NCBI RefSeq assembly: GCF_000759675.1
Contig: NZ_BAWM01000012.1
Coordinates: forward strand, 1 to 64,000
Length of the DNA stretch: 64,000 nucleotides
DNA from: Neobacillus niacini
Lineage (GTDB): Bacteria > Bacillota > Bacilli > Bacillales > Cytobacillaceae
Direction of reading: 5' to 3'
Positions within the stretch are counted from its first letter, which is position 1. Each line of letters opens with the position of its first letter. Positions 7,947 to 14,896 of this stretch are shown here, piece by piece. A program made the position numbers and the translations under genes. The notes beneath the pieces are model-generated. The model was given only the letters and a program-made list of their open reading frames with translations. It was not told the DNA's origin and did not search any database.

Positions 7947-8963
7947 TTAAAGTCCCATACTGCTCATGGTAGCCGTGCCACTAACTCCTTGTTGCGTTTC
8001 TCCGCCTTTGTGCATACCGCCGCTGTGTCCACCACCTCTATGTCCAGAACCACCCATTCCTTTACCAAACATTCCGAATATCTCATTCCCGAGTAATTCT
8101 TCTAACTTCGCAGCGTCCTTTTCTTTTATTTCACTCATTATTTCTTGTGTTGATTTATCTGTAGTAGAGATTCCAAGGTCTTTTGCTAATTTCGCTATTT
8201 TTCCCTCTTTCACTTCTTCCGCAATTTGTTGAATTGTTTTCCCGTCGATAGTTATATTATATTCCTTTGCATCTGCTTTTACCTTTGCTTTATAAACCTC
8301 TTGGGCAATTTCGTTTATTTCTTTTCCTTCGACACTTATACCAAGGTCTTTTGCTTCTTTATTAACTGCTGCGGTATATACTTCCAGAGAAAGTGTGGTT
8401 AGATCTTTACCCTCAGTGGTAATTCCTAACTCTTTTGCTTGCTTATTCAGTTCAGCTAGTCTGATTTCCTGCTTTAATGTTTCCGCATCTTTATCATCCG
8501 TTGTTACTCCTAGTTCTTTCGCTTCCTTCTGAAGCTCAGCTAAACGTATTTCCTGACGTAATGTCTGTGCATCCTTTCCATCTGTTTTAATATCTAAGGA
8601 CTTAGCTTCTTCTTGCAATTTTGCTAACTGTACTTCCTGCGCAAGAGTATCAATATCTTTATCCGTTGTCTTAATACCTAAATCCTCAGCTTGCTGCTTA
8701 ATGAGCGCTTCTTGAATTTCCTGTATTAAAGTTTCTGCATCCTTCCCTCTAGTTTCTATCCCTAAATCCTTGGCTTTATCTAGTAATTCTTCTGAATCCA
8801 TTCCTTTATGTCCGAATCCCATCATGCCCTTAAAGCCCATCATAAAATTTCCAATCTTTGAACCTGTACTATTCGTTGTGTCATCATTTGCGAGCGTCGT
8901 GGTGGCATATCCTCCAAGTAATAACACACCTGCAACCGTTAATCCTAATACAGACTTTTTCAT
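7947..8963 (-). CDS. Secreted protein with eight 28-residue helical repeats
   Basis: 338-residue exported protein. Residues 1-26 form a signal peptide (KKSVLGLTVAGVLLLGG). A Met/Gly/Phe-rich linker follows, then eight tandem 28-residue units of the form A-K-x-L-G-I-x-T-x-G-K-D-x-x-T-L-x-Q-E-I-x-x-A-x-L. The tail is rich in Gly, His and Met (GGSGHRGGGHSGGMHKGG). The unit resembles short helical repeats in other Bacillus secreted proteins, but I cannot name the family. The His/Met-rich ends could bind metal (inference). Start ATG 8963 follows TTGGAGGG. Its place directly upstream of a two-component system suggests co-regulation. Confidence 0.8.
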   Translation of the reverse strand: MKKSVLGLTVAGVLLLGGYATTTLANDDTTNSTGSKIGNFMMGFKGMMGFGHKGMDSEELLDKAKDLGIETRGKDAETLIQEIQEALIKQQAEDLGIKTTDKDIDTLAQEVQLAKLQEEAKSLDIKTDGKDAQTLRQEIRLAELQKEAKELGVTTDDKDAETLKQEIRLAELNKQAKELGITTEGKDLTTLSLEVYTAAVNKEAKDLGISVEGKEINEIAQEVYKAKVKADAKEYNITIDGKTIQQIAEEVKEGKIAKLAKDLGISTTDKSTQEIMSEIKEKDAAKLEELLGNEIFGMFGKGMGGSGHRGGGHSGGMHKGGETQQGVSGTATMSSMGL

Positions 8964-9081
8964 ATATAATCCCTCCAATTTTTCTAAACATATTTAGGTA
9001 CTTGTACTTGCTGAACCTTGTACTTTTACTGTAATGCCCAAATAAGTCAGGAGAATGTCAAGTGGAATTATTTTTTAAACA

Positions 9082-9168
9082 TTAAAAAACCCTCGACCAA
9101 AATGGTTGAGAGTTTTTGCTTTTGATAATTAACGCTTAGATAACTGTGGAGAACGTCTAGAGTCTTTG
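9082..9168 (-). repeat. Degenerate copy of the rpsI 3' end with terminator (copy 4, most distal)
   Basis: The stretch matches the rpsI end at 21679-21765: terminator loop ACCAAAATGGTTGAGAG, then TTAACGCTT around the stop codon, then partly matching coding bases. Over the ~39 nt starting at the stop codon I count about 70% identity by eye. Here it forms the 3' end of the NhaC-type gene, whose last residues RRSPQLSKR echo RRAPQFSKR of S9. The terminator hairpin (CTCGACC/GGTTGAG plus T-run) probably ends that gene's transcript. Confidence 0.6.
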
Positions 9169-10559
9169 CTTGAATTTTTACCGTGTTTCGGAAGTGTTAT
9201 GCCTGTAAAACCATAAAATATTGTGAGCAATGGTGAAAATAAGCAAAATAATGCAAACGGAAAATATTCAGTAACAGGCACCCCTAGAACGGAAGCCAGA
9301 AATACACCACAAACACTCCATGGAACGAGAGGATTGACGACAGTTCCGGCATCTTCAAGCACCCTTGAAAGATGCTTCGGCTCCAATCCAGCTTTTTTGA
9401 AATGCTCTTTAAAGGCATTTCCAGGTAACAGGATTGATAAATATTGCTCTCCAATAATAAAATTAACAGCTACCGCAAGTCCCGCAGTTGTACTAATTAA
9501 AAAGGAAACACGGGTTAATACAACTTGCAAAAGCGATATAAGAGCCGGAATAATGCCTAGCCTGAAGAGAAGTCCTCCCATGCTTAGTGCCAGCAAAATC
9601 ACTGATATGCTGAACATCATACTCTCCATTCCACCCCTTGTCAGCATCGAATCCACTTCGTTGATTCCACTTTCAGATTTGAAACCGGAATAGAGCAAAT
9701 CAAACAATCCTTTGCTGTCGACTCCCCCATTCATCCAAACAGAAACCAAAATGGCTGAAAGAATGCCAGCGGAAAGCGTGGCGATTGCAGGTACTTTTTT
9801 GGCCGCCAGTATAGTTAGGATAACGAATGGCAGGAGTGAGTACCAGTGTACGAGGTTTAGATTTATTAATGCCTCTTTAAGGATGTCCATTTGTTTAATG
9901 CTTTTTTCTGTTTCGTCTGGAGATATCACCAGATAAACAATTAACGAAAAAACAAAAGCCGGAATTGTGGTCCATAACATATTTTTAATATGGTCAAATA
10001 GATCCACACCTGCAACGCTAGCAGCGAGGTTTGTCGTATCTGATAAAGGCGACATTTTATCGCCAAAGAACGCTCCAGAAACGACTGCCCCCGCAGTGAT
10101 AACAGGTGATATTCCCAGTGCAGTACTTGCTCCAACAAACGCTACTCCCAATGTTGCAGCAGTTGTTAAGGAACTTCCTAAGCTAACGCCGATAATAGAA
10201 GTTACTATAAAAACAATTGCATAGTAAAATTTCCCCGAGACTAAATCGACAGCTAAATAAATAAACGTCGGAATTGTACCACTCGCCATCCAGCTGCTGA
10301 TTAGCATTCCAATAAAAAAGAAAATCATGACAGAGGCTATTCCGGATTTAGCTCCATCTGCCATAGCTCCTTCAAGCTCGGTAAAGCTCACTTTCTTTAC
10401 AGCACCATATACAAGCAACAGGGCGATCCCTGCAATTATTGCAATTTGCGGAACTACTTTAATGCCTATAATTAGATAACCTACAATCCCCATTAAAAGT
10501 GCAGTAATAAATGCGGCTTCGACTGGTCGAATTTCCAGAATTTTCTTTTCTTGATCCAT
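9129..10559 (-). CDS. NhaC family transporter, T-box controlled, probable tyrosine-linked (YheL-like)
   Basis: 476-residue polytopic membrane protein of the NhaC Na+/H+ antiporter family with about 11-12 hydrophobic segments. Conserved features include GAVVSGAFFGDKMSPLSDTTN and, in the second half, EDAGTVVNPLVPWSVCG. Start ATG 10559 lies behind AGGGGGAG. A T-box leader with a UAC (Tyr) specifier precedes it. T-box regulated NhaC relatives (yheL type) have been predicted to carry tyrosine or act in its uptake, which fits better than pure sodium homeostasis. The last ~10 residues resemble the S9 C-terminus and coincide with the repeat described separately. Substrate remains an inference. Confidence 0.85.
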   Translation of the reverse strand: MDQEKKILEIRPVEAAFITALLMGIVGYLIIGIKVVPQIAIIAGIALLLVYGAVKKVSFTELEGAMADGAKSGIASVMIFFFIGMLISSWMASGTIPTFIYLAVDLVSGKFYYAIVFIVTSIIGVSLGSSLTTAATLGVAFVGASTALGISPVITAGAVVSGAFFGDKMSPLSDTTNLAASVAGVDLFDHIKNMLWTTIPAFVFSLIVYLVISPDETEKSIKQMDILKEALINLNLVHWYSLLPFVILTILAAKKVPAIATLSAGILSAILVSVWMNGGVDSKGLFDLLYSGFKSESGINEVDSMLTRGGMESMMFSISVILLALSMGGLLFRLGIIPALISLLQVVLTRVSFLISTTAGLAVAVNFIIGEQYLSILLPGNAFKEHFKKAGLEPKHLSRVLEDAGTVVNPLVPWSVCGVFLASVLGVPVTEYFPFALFCLFSPLLTIFYGFTGITLPKHGKNSSKDSRRSPQLSKR

Positions 10560-10587
10560 AAAAATCTCCCCCTAAGAAGTAAAAATA

Positions 10588-10805
10588 AACGCAAAAAAGC
10601 CCCTTCGGCTTTAGGGACGAAGGGACTCCGCGGTACCACCCTAGTTGGCAGGAATAACTCCCCGCCCTCTTTGAAAAATATACCCGTTCAAGGCAGCTGT
10701 ATTTCAAATTTATCATCGCCCGGATTTCCACCTCCCATCCGGTCTCTTTTTGCTGCTAATGACAATTCTACTAAACCTGCAGGCACAGTATTTACTTTTA
10801 TACCA
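10588..10805 (-). promoter_or_regulatory. T-box leader, tyrosine specifier (UAC)
   Basis: On the minus strand the leader shows an AGTAGAATT (AGTA-type) motif, AAGAGA, a distal loop GGGAGGTGGAAATCC, and a specifier loop GAAATACAG with codon TAC (complement of 10699-10701) for tyrosine. The T-box core AGGGTGGTACCGCG is the complement of 10629-10642. The terminator CCCTAAAGCCGAAGGGGC with TTTTTT follows at about 10592-10618. Uncharged tRNA-Tyr should favour the antiterminator and so turn on the NhaC-type gene 30 nt downstream. Confidence 0.92.
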
Positions 10806-10921
10806 AAACGCTTTTAAGCACTAAAGTATTATATTTGAATAATATACTTTGCTTTTTTCAATCTGTCCACAAAAATTTTTCATGTAAAAGATATATTTTT
10901 TATGAAAGCTATTTTAGACAA

Positions 10922-10992
10922 TAAAAAGACCCCCAACTAAAATGATTGAGAGCCTTTGAAATATTGATGAATAACCGTTTGGAACTAAGATC
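10922..10992 (-). repeat. Degenerate copy of the rpsI 3' end with terminator (copy 3)
   Basis: The plus strand reads AAAAAGACCCCCAACTAAAA, then TGATTGAGAGCCTTTGAAAT, then ATTGATGAATAACCGTTTGG. The rpsI end at 21679-21745 differs at only a few places, including small indels around the stop codon. It lies directly 3' of the MerR/DUF3967 gene (stop at 10994) and its hairpin (CTCTCAATC...GTTGGGGG) can end that transcript. No rpsI reading frame survives here. Confidence 0.75.
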
Positions 10993-10993
10993 C

Positions 10994-11701
10994 TTATTTA
11001 CGGAAGATGGAGAAAATCCACTCCCATTTATCTTTCGGTTTTTCAATCGCTTTTTCTAAACGTTTATTAAAGTCATTTTGTGAAAGCCACTCTTTTTTCA
11101 TTTCTTCCCTAAGATCTTGTAATTCTCTTTGTAAGTACTCGCTCTTTTGTTTTTCTTGTTCCAGCATTGTTTCGTAATGGATCTTTTCCTGTTCAGATAA
11201 TCTCTCAATCTTAGCTTGCGTTTTTTGCGCTGAATTTGAAATGTTAGAACTTAAGTCATGATGATCCTGCTTTAACCTGGAAACAGTAGTTTTTAGCTCA
11301 GTCATATCGTTTATTACTTGGACACTCATTTCACGTGTGGATGCGAGTTCACTGGCTAAATAGGATAATAATTCTTTTAAGTGATTGGGATCTTGCGGTA
11401 AATTGTCATACGTATCGGATATCGCAATCTCTGTTTCATTTGATCCTTTTAATCTTTCTTTTTGTTGATACGCAAGGTCTTTAGCTGTATCGTCTAGGGG
11501 CTTGTCCGTATCGCGTAACGATATAAGTGCTTCAATGTCGGATTGAACAAAGATACGCCGATCGCCCTCTTTTAAAAACTCATAGCCATTTCGCTCTAAA
11601 ATTTGGCCATACTTCCGAACAGTAGGTGTTGCAATCCCGGCCTCCTCTGCCACTTCCTTTGAAGAGAAGGAGCGTTCAAACGGTTGAATATCATTTCGCA
11701 T
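10994..11701 (-). CDS. MerR-type HTH, coiled-coil DUF3967-like protein
   Basis: 235 residues. An N-terminal MerR-like helix-turn-helix (about 12-60: SSKEVAEEAGIATPTVRKYG, then EGDRRIFVQSDIEAL) is followed by an acidic linker, a long coiled coil (about 105-205, rich in Glu, Gln and Lys) and a short C-terminal segment KEWLSQNDFNKRLEKAIEKP. This layout matches the RacA-like/DUF3967 proteins common on Bacillus plasmids and islands, whose role is unclear; some link DNA to partition or replication. Start ATG 11701 follows AAAGGTGG. Decayed partial copies of the gene and its upstream palindrome lie immediately upstream. Confidence 0.75.
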   Translation of the reverse strand: MRNDIQPFERSFSSKEVAEEAGIATPTVRKYGQILERNGYEFLKEGDRRIFVQSDIEALISLRDTDKPLDDTAKDLAYQQKERLKGSNETEIAISDTYDNLPQDPNHLKELLSYLASELASTREMSVQVINDMTELKTTVSRLKQDHHDLSSNISNSAQKTQAKIERLSEQEKIHYETMLEQEKQKSEYLQRELQDLREEMKKEWLSQNDFNKRLEKAIEKPKDKWEWIFSIFRK

Positions 11702-12236
11702 ATCTGACCACCTTTTTTATACTAAATATGAAGGGTTATTGATGAATTTTCAAGAGTCATATCACCTAGCGATACAAAAAAATAGAGACGATTGCCCCCT
11801 TTCCTTAGCAATTCTATTAAATAGAACACTTTTTTATAAGTGTCTCTATCCTTCCGTAGGTTGGCCATATCGGGTAGTGCTATTACTTTTTGATGTCCAA
11901 TTGAACACGATATGTCTGAATTTGCTCTCCTTTCTAGTTTAAAATACACAAGGCATATCGCCTAGCGATACGATAGAGCAAAAGTACAGCGTAGCTTCTT
12001 TCAACAAACCTCTAGTTAAAAAGACTGTTTTTATTAAAAGTGGGTCTGGTAAAACAAATGAGCATTAGCAAATCCTCCTGCAGCTTGGTCGTATCGGGTG
12101 GCGCTATAAACCCTTCAATGTCCTTTTGAACAGCAATATGGTGTGCTTGCCGCCCTATCTAGTTTGATTTCACATGTCATATCGCCCAGCGATACGATGT
12201 GTAAGAAAAGTACCGCTTAACTTTTACTTTTTTCTA
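11702..12236 (-). repeat. Tandem decayed units: palindrome plus fragment of the DUF3967 gene start
   Basis: Three palindromes TATCRCCYAGCGATA occur at 11760-11774, 11956-11970 and 12180-12194. Downstream of the second and third (minus strand) are short stretches matching codons of the intact gene: GTTCAATTGGACATC and GTTCAAAAGGACATTGAAG against its GTTCAATCCGACATTGAAG (around 11540). Each ends in a CCCGATA-type sequence matching CGCGATACG at about 11511. The two decayed units repeat with a period of about 222 nt. They look like duplicated control region plus gene start with internal deletions; none has an open frame of useful length. Confidence 0.65.
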
Positions 12237-12237
12237 C

Positions 12238-12259
12238 TTTAATCAATCGTTTGATTAAA
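12238..12259. repeat. Inverted repeat TTTAATCAA-TCGT-TTGATTAAA (left copy)
   Basis: Perfect 9-bp inverted repeat with a 4-nt centre, preceded by TTTTCTAC. The same element with the same flank recurs at 13484-13505, in direct orientation on the far side of the coiled-coil gene. It could be a repressor operator or an end of a small inserted module. Confidence 0.6.
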
Positions 12260-12292
12260 TTAACTGCGTTCCTTGTTATATTAAGGTTTTAC

Positions 12293-12424
12293 TCAACATG
12301 TGGAAAAAAGACTTGCCGGTATAACGGATAGTCCTAGCTGAAATACCTCCATAGATAGTGCTAACAGGAATACCACAACAGATGCGATAGACACACCGAG
12401 TTGGTAATTCTCTTTATTGTTAAA
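12293..12424 (-). pseudogene. Fragment of a membrane protein gene
   Basis: The minus strand reads open for about 43 codons to a TGA at 12293-12295. It includes a hydrophobic segment (VVVFLLALSMEVFQLGL, then SVIPASLFS). There is no start codon with a ribosome binding site. Upstream it runs into GCAGGAGTCTCGCAG (complement of about 12450-12465), a sequence widely repeated in Bacillus intergenic regions. It looks like the 3' end of a broken membrane protein gene; the family is not recognised. Confidence 0.35.
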
Positions 12425-12712
12425 TTTGACTGTTGATTTTGGCTGATTTCTGCGAGACTCCTGCGAAAACAACTTTTTTCTTAAGTGAGAGGGAAATTTG
12501 ATGAAACATTTATCCTATCATTCGCTGCTACCATTGTAGTCTAAAATAGATTTGAAGCATAATTTTTTTAAAAATTATTCATTAATTTTAGATACTTGTC
12601 CATTCAATTTTTCACTTACCATCATATTTTATATTAAGTATGTGAAAGATTCTCTTGATCCTATGTTTATTTTTTTAGAATTAAATAGTAAACCAAAAGG
12701 GGAGTGTAAGGA

Positions 12713-13306
12713 ATGGCAACTAAAAAAGAAGAGCTAGCTTCAATTACCGCAAAGCTTGAAAACAGCATTAAAGAAATAGCAGAACTTCAAACGCAAATAG
12801 CCGAAATGAGAGCAACAAATGAAAAAAACCAATCATTGATTGGGGGGTTAAGCACTCTAGTAACTGAGCAAGAAATGCAGCTACAAAAACTAAGAGAAGT
12901 AATTGGCACCAAAGAACAAATAATTACGTCATTTGCTGTAAGTCTAGAAAACAGCAAAAAGGAAATTGTAGAACTTCATAAACAAGTAGACGAATTAAAA
13001 GCAACCAATGAAAATCAAAAAACATTGATTGGAGAGTACAAAGAAAAACTTGATTCGTTAATCGGGGAATTATCACTATTAACCAACCAACAAAGTGAAT
13101 CACAAGCTGAAGAAAGTTCGGAGCTGAAAGCAGAGCCGGAAGCTAAAGATGAAAATTCGGTGTTGAAAGCAGACCGCAAAGCTCAAAAGAAAAAGCTTAA
13201 AAAATTTCTGAAACAGAACCCAAATGCGAATGAAATGATTTTAGCAGAACTACTAGGGGTAGACAGTTCATTAATAATTGGGCTTCGAAAAGAATTTGAT
13301 ATTTGA
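12713..13306 (+). CDS. Coiled-coil protein with C-terminal HTH-like segment, unknown function
   Basis: 197 residues, start ATG 12713 behind AAAGGGGAGTG. The first ~130 residues are a continuous coiled coil with two related halves (KLENSIKEIAELQTQIAEMRATNE and SLENSKKEIVELHKQVDELKATNE), showing an internal duplication. A Glu/Ala/Lys-rich linker follows, then a basic C-terminal part with KKFLKQNPNANEMILAELLG, which resembles a small helix-turn-helix. I do not recognise the family. It is the only plus-strand gene in this part, lies between two direct copies of a 22-bp palindrome, and ends at its own terminator. Confidence 0.65.
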   Translation: MATKKEELASITAKLENSIKEIAELQTQIAEMRATNEKNQSLIGGLSTLVTEQEMQLQKLREVIGTKEQIITSFAVSLENSKKEIVELHKQVDELKATNENQKTLIGEYKEKLDSLIGELSLLTNQQSESQAEESSELKAEPEAKDENSVLKADRKAQKKKLKKFLKQNPNANEMILAELLGVDSSLIIGLRKEFDI

Positions 13307-13316
13307 ATGATTAATT

Positions 13317-13342
13317 AAAGGGCCTTCTATAGCCCTTTTTAT
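13317..13342 (+). terminator. Intrinsic terminator after the coiled-coil gene
   Basis: AAAGGGC, 8-nt loop CTTCTATA, GCCCTTTTT, just 10 nt after the stop codon. Confidence 0.85.
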
Positions 13343-13483
13343 TTTATTCCCGATTATCCCTCACACAGGTTTTGTTATATCTCTTCATGACCGTCCGGTT
13401 TCCGTATATTATCATAATTCAACAAAAATAGTTTATTATTTCCCCGAAAATACAAACTTCGACTTGTTCTGTGATTTTTCTAC

Positions 13484-13505
13484 TTTAATCAATCCATTGA
13501 TTAAA
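13484..13505. repeat. Inverted repeat TTTAATCAA-TCCA-TTGATTAAA (right copy)
   Basis: Perfect 9-bp inverted repeat, again preceded by TTTTCTAC, the partner of the copy at 12238-12259. The two copies bracket a segment of about 1.25 kb holding the membrane-protein fragment and the coiled-coil gene. Confidence 0.6.
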
Positions 13506-13513
13506 TTTGCTAC

Positions 13514-13542
13514 AAAAAGAGACCTCCTAAAAAGAAGGCCCC
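13514..13542 (-). terminator. Probable terminator after namZ
   Basis: On the minus strand GGCCTTC pairs with GGAGGTC around a TTTTTA loop and is followed by TCTTTTT. It ends the amiE-nagZ-namZ transcript. Confidence 0.6.
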
Positions 13543-13553
13543 CTTCTCACCTA

Positions 13554-14804
13554 TTAATATAATAAATACTTCGCACGAACCTCATTAAATTGATCTAAAC
13601 CAGCTTGCCATGAAGCTTTTATATCTTCAATAGATTTGCCAGCTTCAATATCAGCGCGAATCGAACCATTACCAACAAGGTTATCAAAGAAGGAGATTCC
13701 TGCTGCATTTGGCGCTCTAAACTGGAATTCGTTTGGATACATATCATGGATTGTTTTTACAATATATAATCCTGTTTCAAACGGCTTATAGGCGTTTCGG
13801 TCTGTGACATGAATTTGAATACCATGGCTTAACACATTCGCATGTTTCGAGAAAGTCGGTATAAACGAAGCAGCTCGGAATGTGACACCAGGTAAATTGT
13901 AAGAGTTTAGCTTGGACGCCAGGTTGTCACTATTAATGAACGGTGCTCCAATCAATTCAAATGGCTTTGTTGTTCCTCGTCCCTCGGAAACATTGGTTCC
14001 TTCAATGAGGGCAGCCCCTGGGTAGACAACCGCAGTTTCCAATGTTGGCATGTTTGGTGACGGAAGGACCCATTCTAATGGCGTTTCATCGTAATACATG
14101 TTCCGCTTCCAGCCTTCCATTTCCACAACTGTTAAATCTGCTCCAATTCCAAATTCGCTATTGAAAAGCTTAGCTAACTCCCCAACGGTCATCCCGTGGC
14201 GAACAGGAATCGGATACTCACCGATGAACGAAGAGTACTTATCCTCGAGCACAGGTCCTTCAACTTTTGTCCCGCTGATTGGATTTGGACGGTCAAGAAC
14301 GATAATTGGAATATTGTTCTCTTTTGCTGCTTCCATCGCTAGGGCCATGGTGTAAATATAGGTGTAAAATCGTGCCCCCACATCTTGGATATCAAATAAC
14401 AATACATCGACATTGCTTAGCATTTCAGGTGTTGGCTTTTTTGTCTTTCCGTATAGGCTGTAAACAGGAAGTCCTGTTTTTTCATCCGTATATTGTTCGA
14501 CATATTGACCAGCTTGTGCACTTCCACGAACACCGTGCTCAGGTCCGTAAAGAGCAGTCAGGTTTACTTCGGGGTTGTTGAAAAGTAAGTCTACGATACT
14601 CGCAACGTTCTGATCAACTCCGGTTGGATTGGTGATCAAACCTACGCGTTTATCTTTAATTAAATCAATTTCATCCTGCAACAAAACCTCGATGCCCAAA
14701 CGGAACTTTTTATTCTTTTTCTCTTTATCGTTCTTAGCCATCGCCGCAGAAACAGTAGACAGTAGTAGAACTAGAACCAACAAACCTGTTAACAACTTTT
14801 TCAA
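13554..14804 (-). CDS. namZ: NamZ exo-beta-N-acetylmuramidase (DUF1343)
   Basis: Secreted glycosidase that removes terminal MurNAc from peptidoglycan fragments; in B. subtilis it works with NagZ and AmiE in muropeptide recycling. 416 residues with a signal peptide (about 1-23) and the DUF1343 fold: GLITNPTGVD, GPEHGVRG, LFDIQDVGARFYTYIYT, LDRPNPISG and GTNVSEGRGTTKPFE. The start is TTG 14804 behind GAGGAGGGG. It is the last gene of the trio, 92 nt after nagZ. B. subtilis has the same trio order, but in its mur operon elsewhere. Confidence 0.9.
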   Translation of the reverse strand: MKKLLTGLLVLVLLLSTVSAAMAKNDKEKKNKKFRLGIEVLLQDEIDLIKDKRVGLITNPTGVDQNVASIVDLLFNNPEVNLTALYGPEHGVRGSAQAGQYVEQYTDEKTGLPVYSLYGKTKKPTPEMLSNVDVLLFDIQDVGARFYTYIYTMALAMEAAKENNIPIIVLDRPNPISGTKVEGPVLEDKYSSFIGEYPIPVRHGMTVGELAKLFNSEFGIGADLTVVEMEGWKRNMYYDETPLEWVLPSPNMPTLETAVVYPGAALIEGTNVSEGRGTTKPFELIGAPFINSDNLASKLNSYNLPGVTFRAASFIPTFSKHANVLSHGIQIHVTDRNAYKPFETGLYIVKTIHDMYPNEFQFRAPNAAGISFFDNLVGNGSIRADIEAGKSIEDIKASWQAGLDQFNEVRAKYLLY

Positions 14805-14896
14805 AAGTACCCCTCCTCATTTAAATCTATCTATCTTAGGGAAAATAGCCGAAACTCTCAGAGTTAAAACTAAATTCCCTTTAATAAATCCCCTAC

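Noticed and set aside
8000..8900. Regular 84-nt periodicity that could suggest a CRISPR array
   Set aside because: The periodicity is coding: it equals 28 codons in an open frame with a signal peptide, and the units diverge as protein repeats do.
5574..9128. A further rpsI-end copy between ybaK and the repeat-protein gene
   Set aside because: I scanned the two-component and repeat-protein interval for the ACCAAAATGGTTGAGAG and TTAACGCTTTGAG segments and found none below 9082.
9223..9693. 156-codon plus-strand open frame opposite the NhaC-type gene
   Set aside because: Antisense shadow without ribosome binding site or recognisable features; the minus-strand gene is convincing.
11722..11949. 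75-codon minus-strand open frame upstream of the DUF3967 gene as a separate gene
   Set aside because: Its translation (LRKGGNRLYFFV) is a decayed echo of LKEGDRRIFVQ in the intact gene, so it is part of the decayed tandem units.
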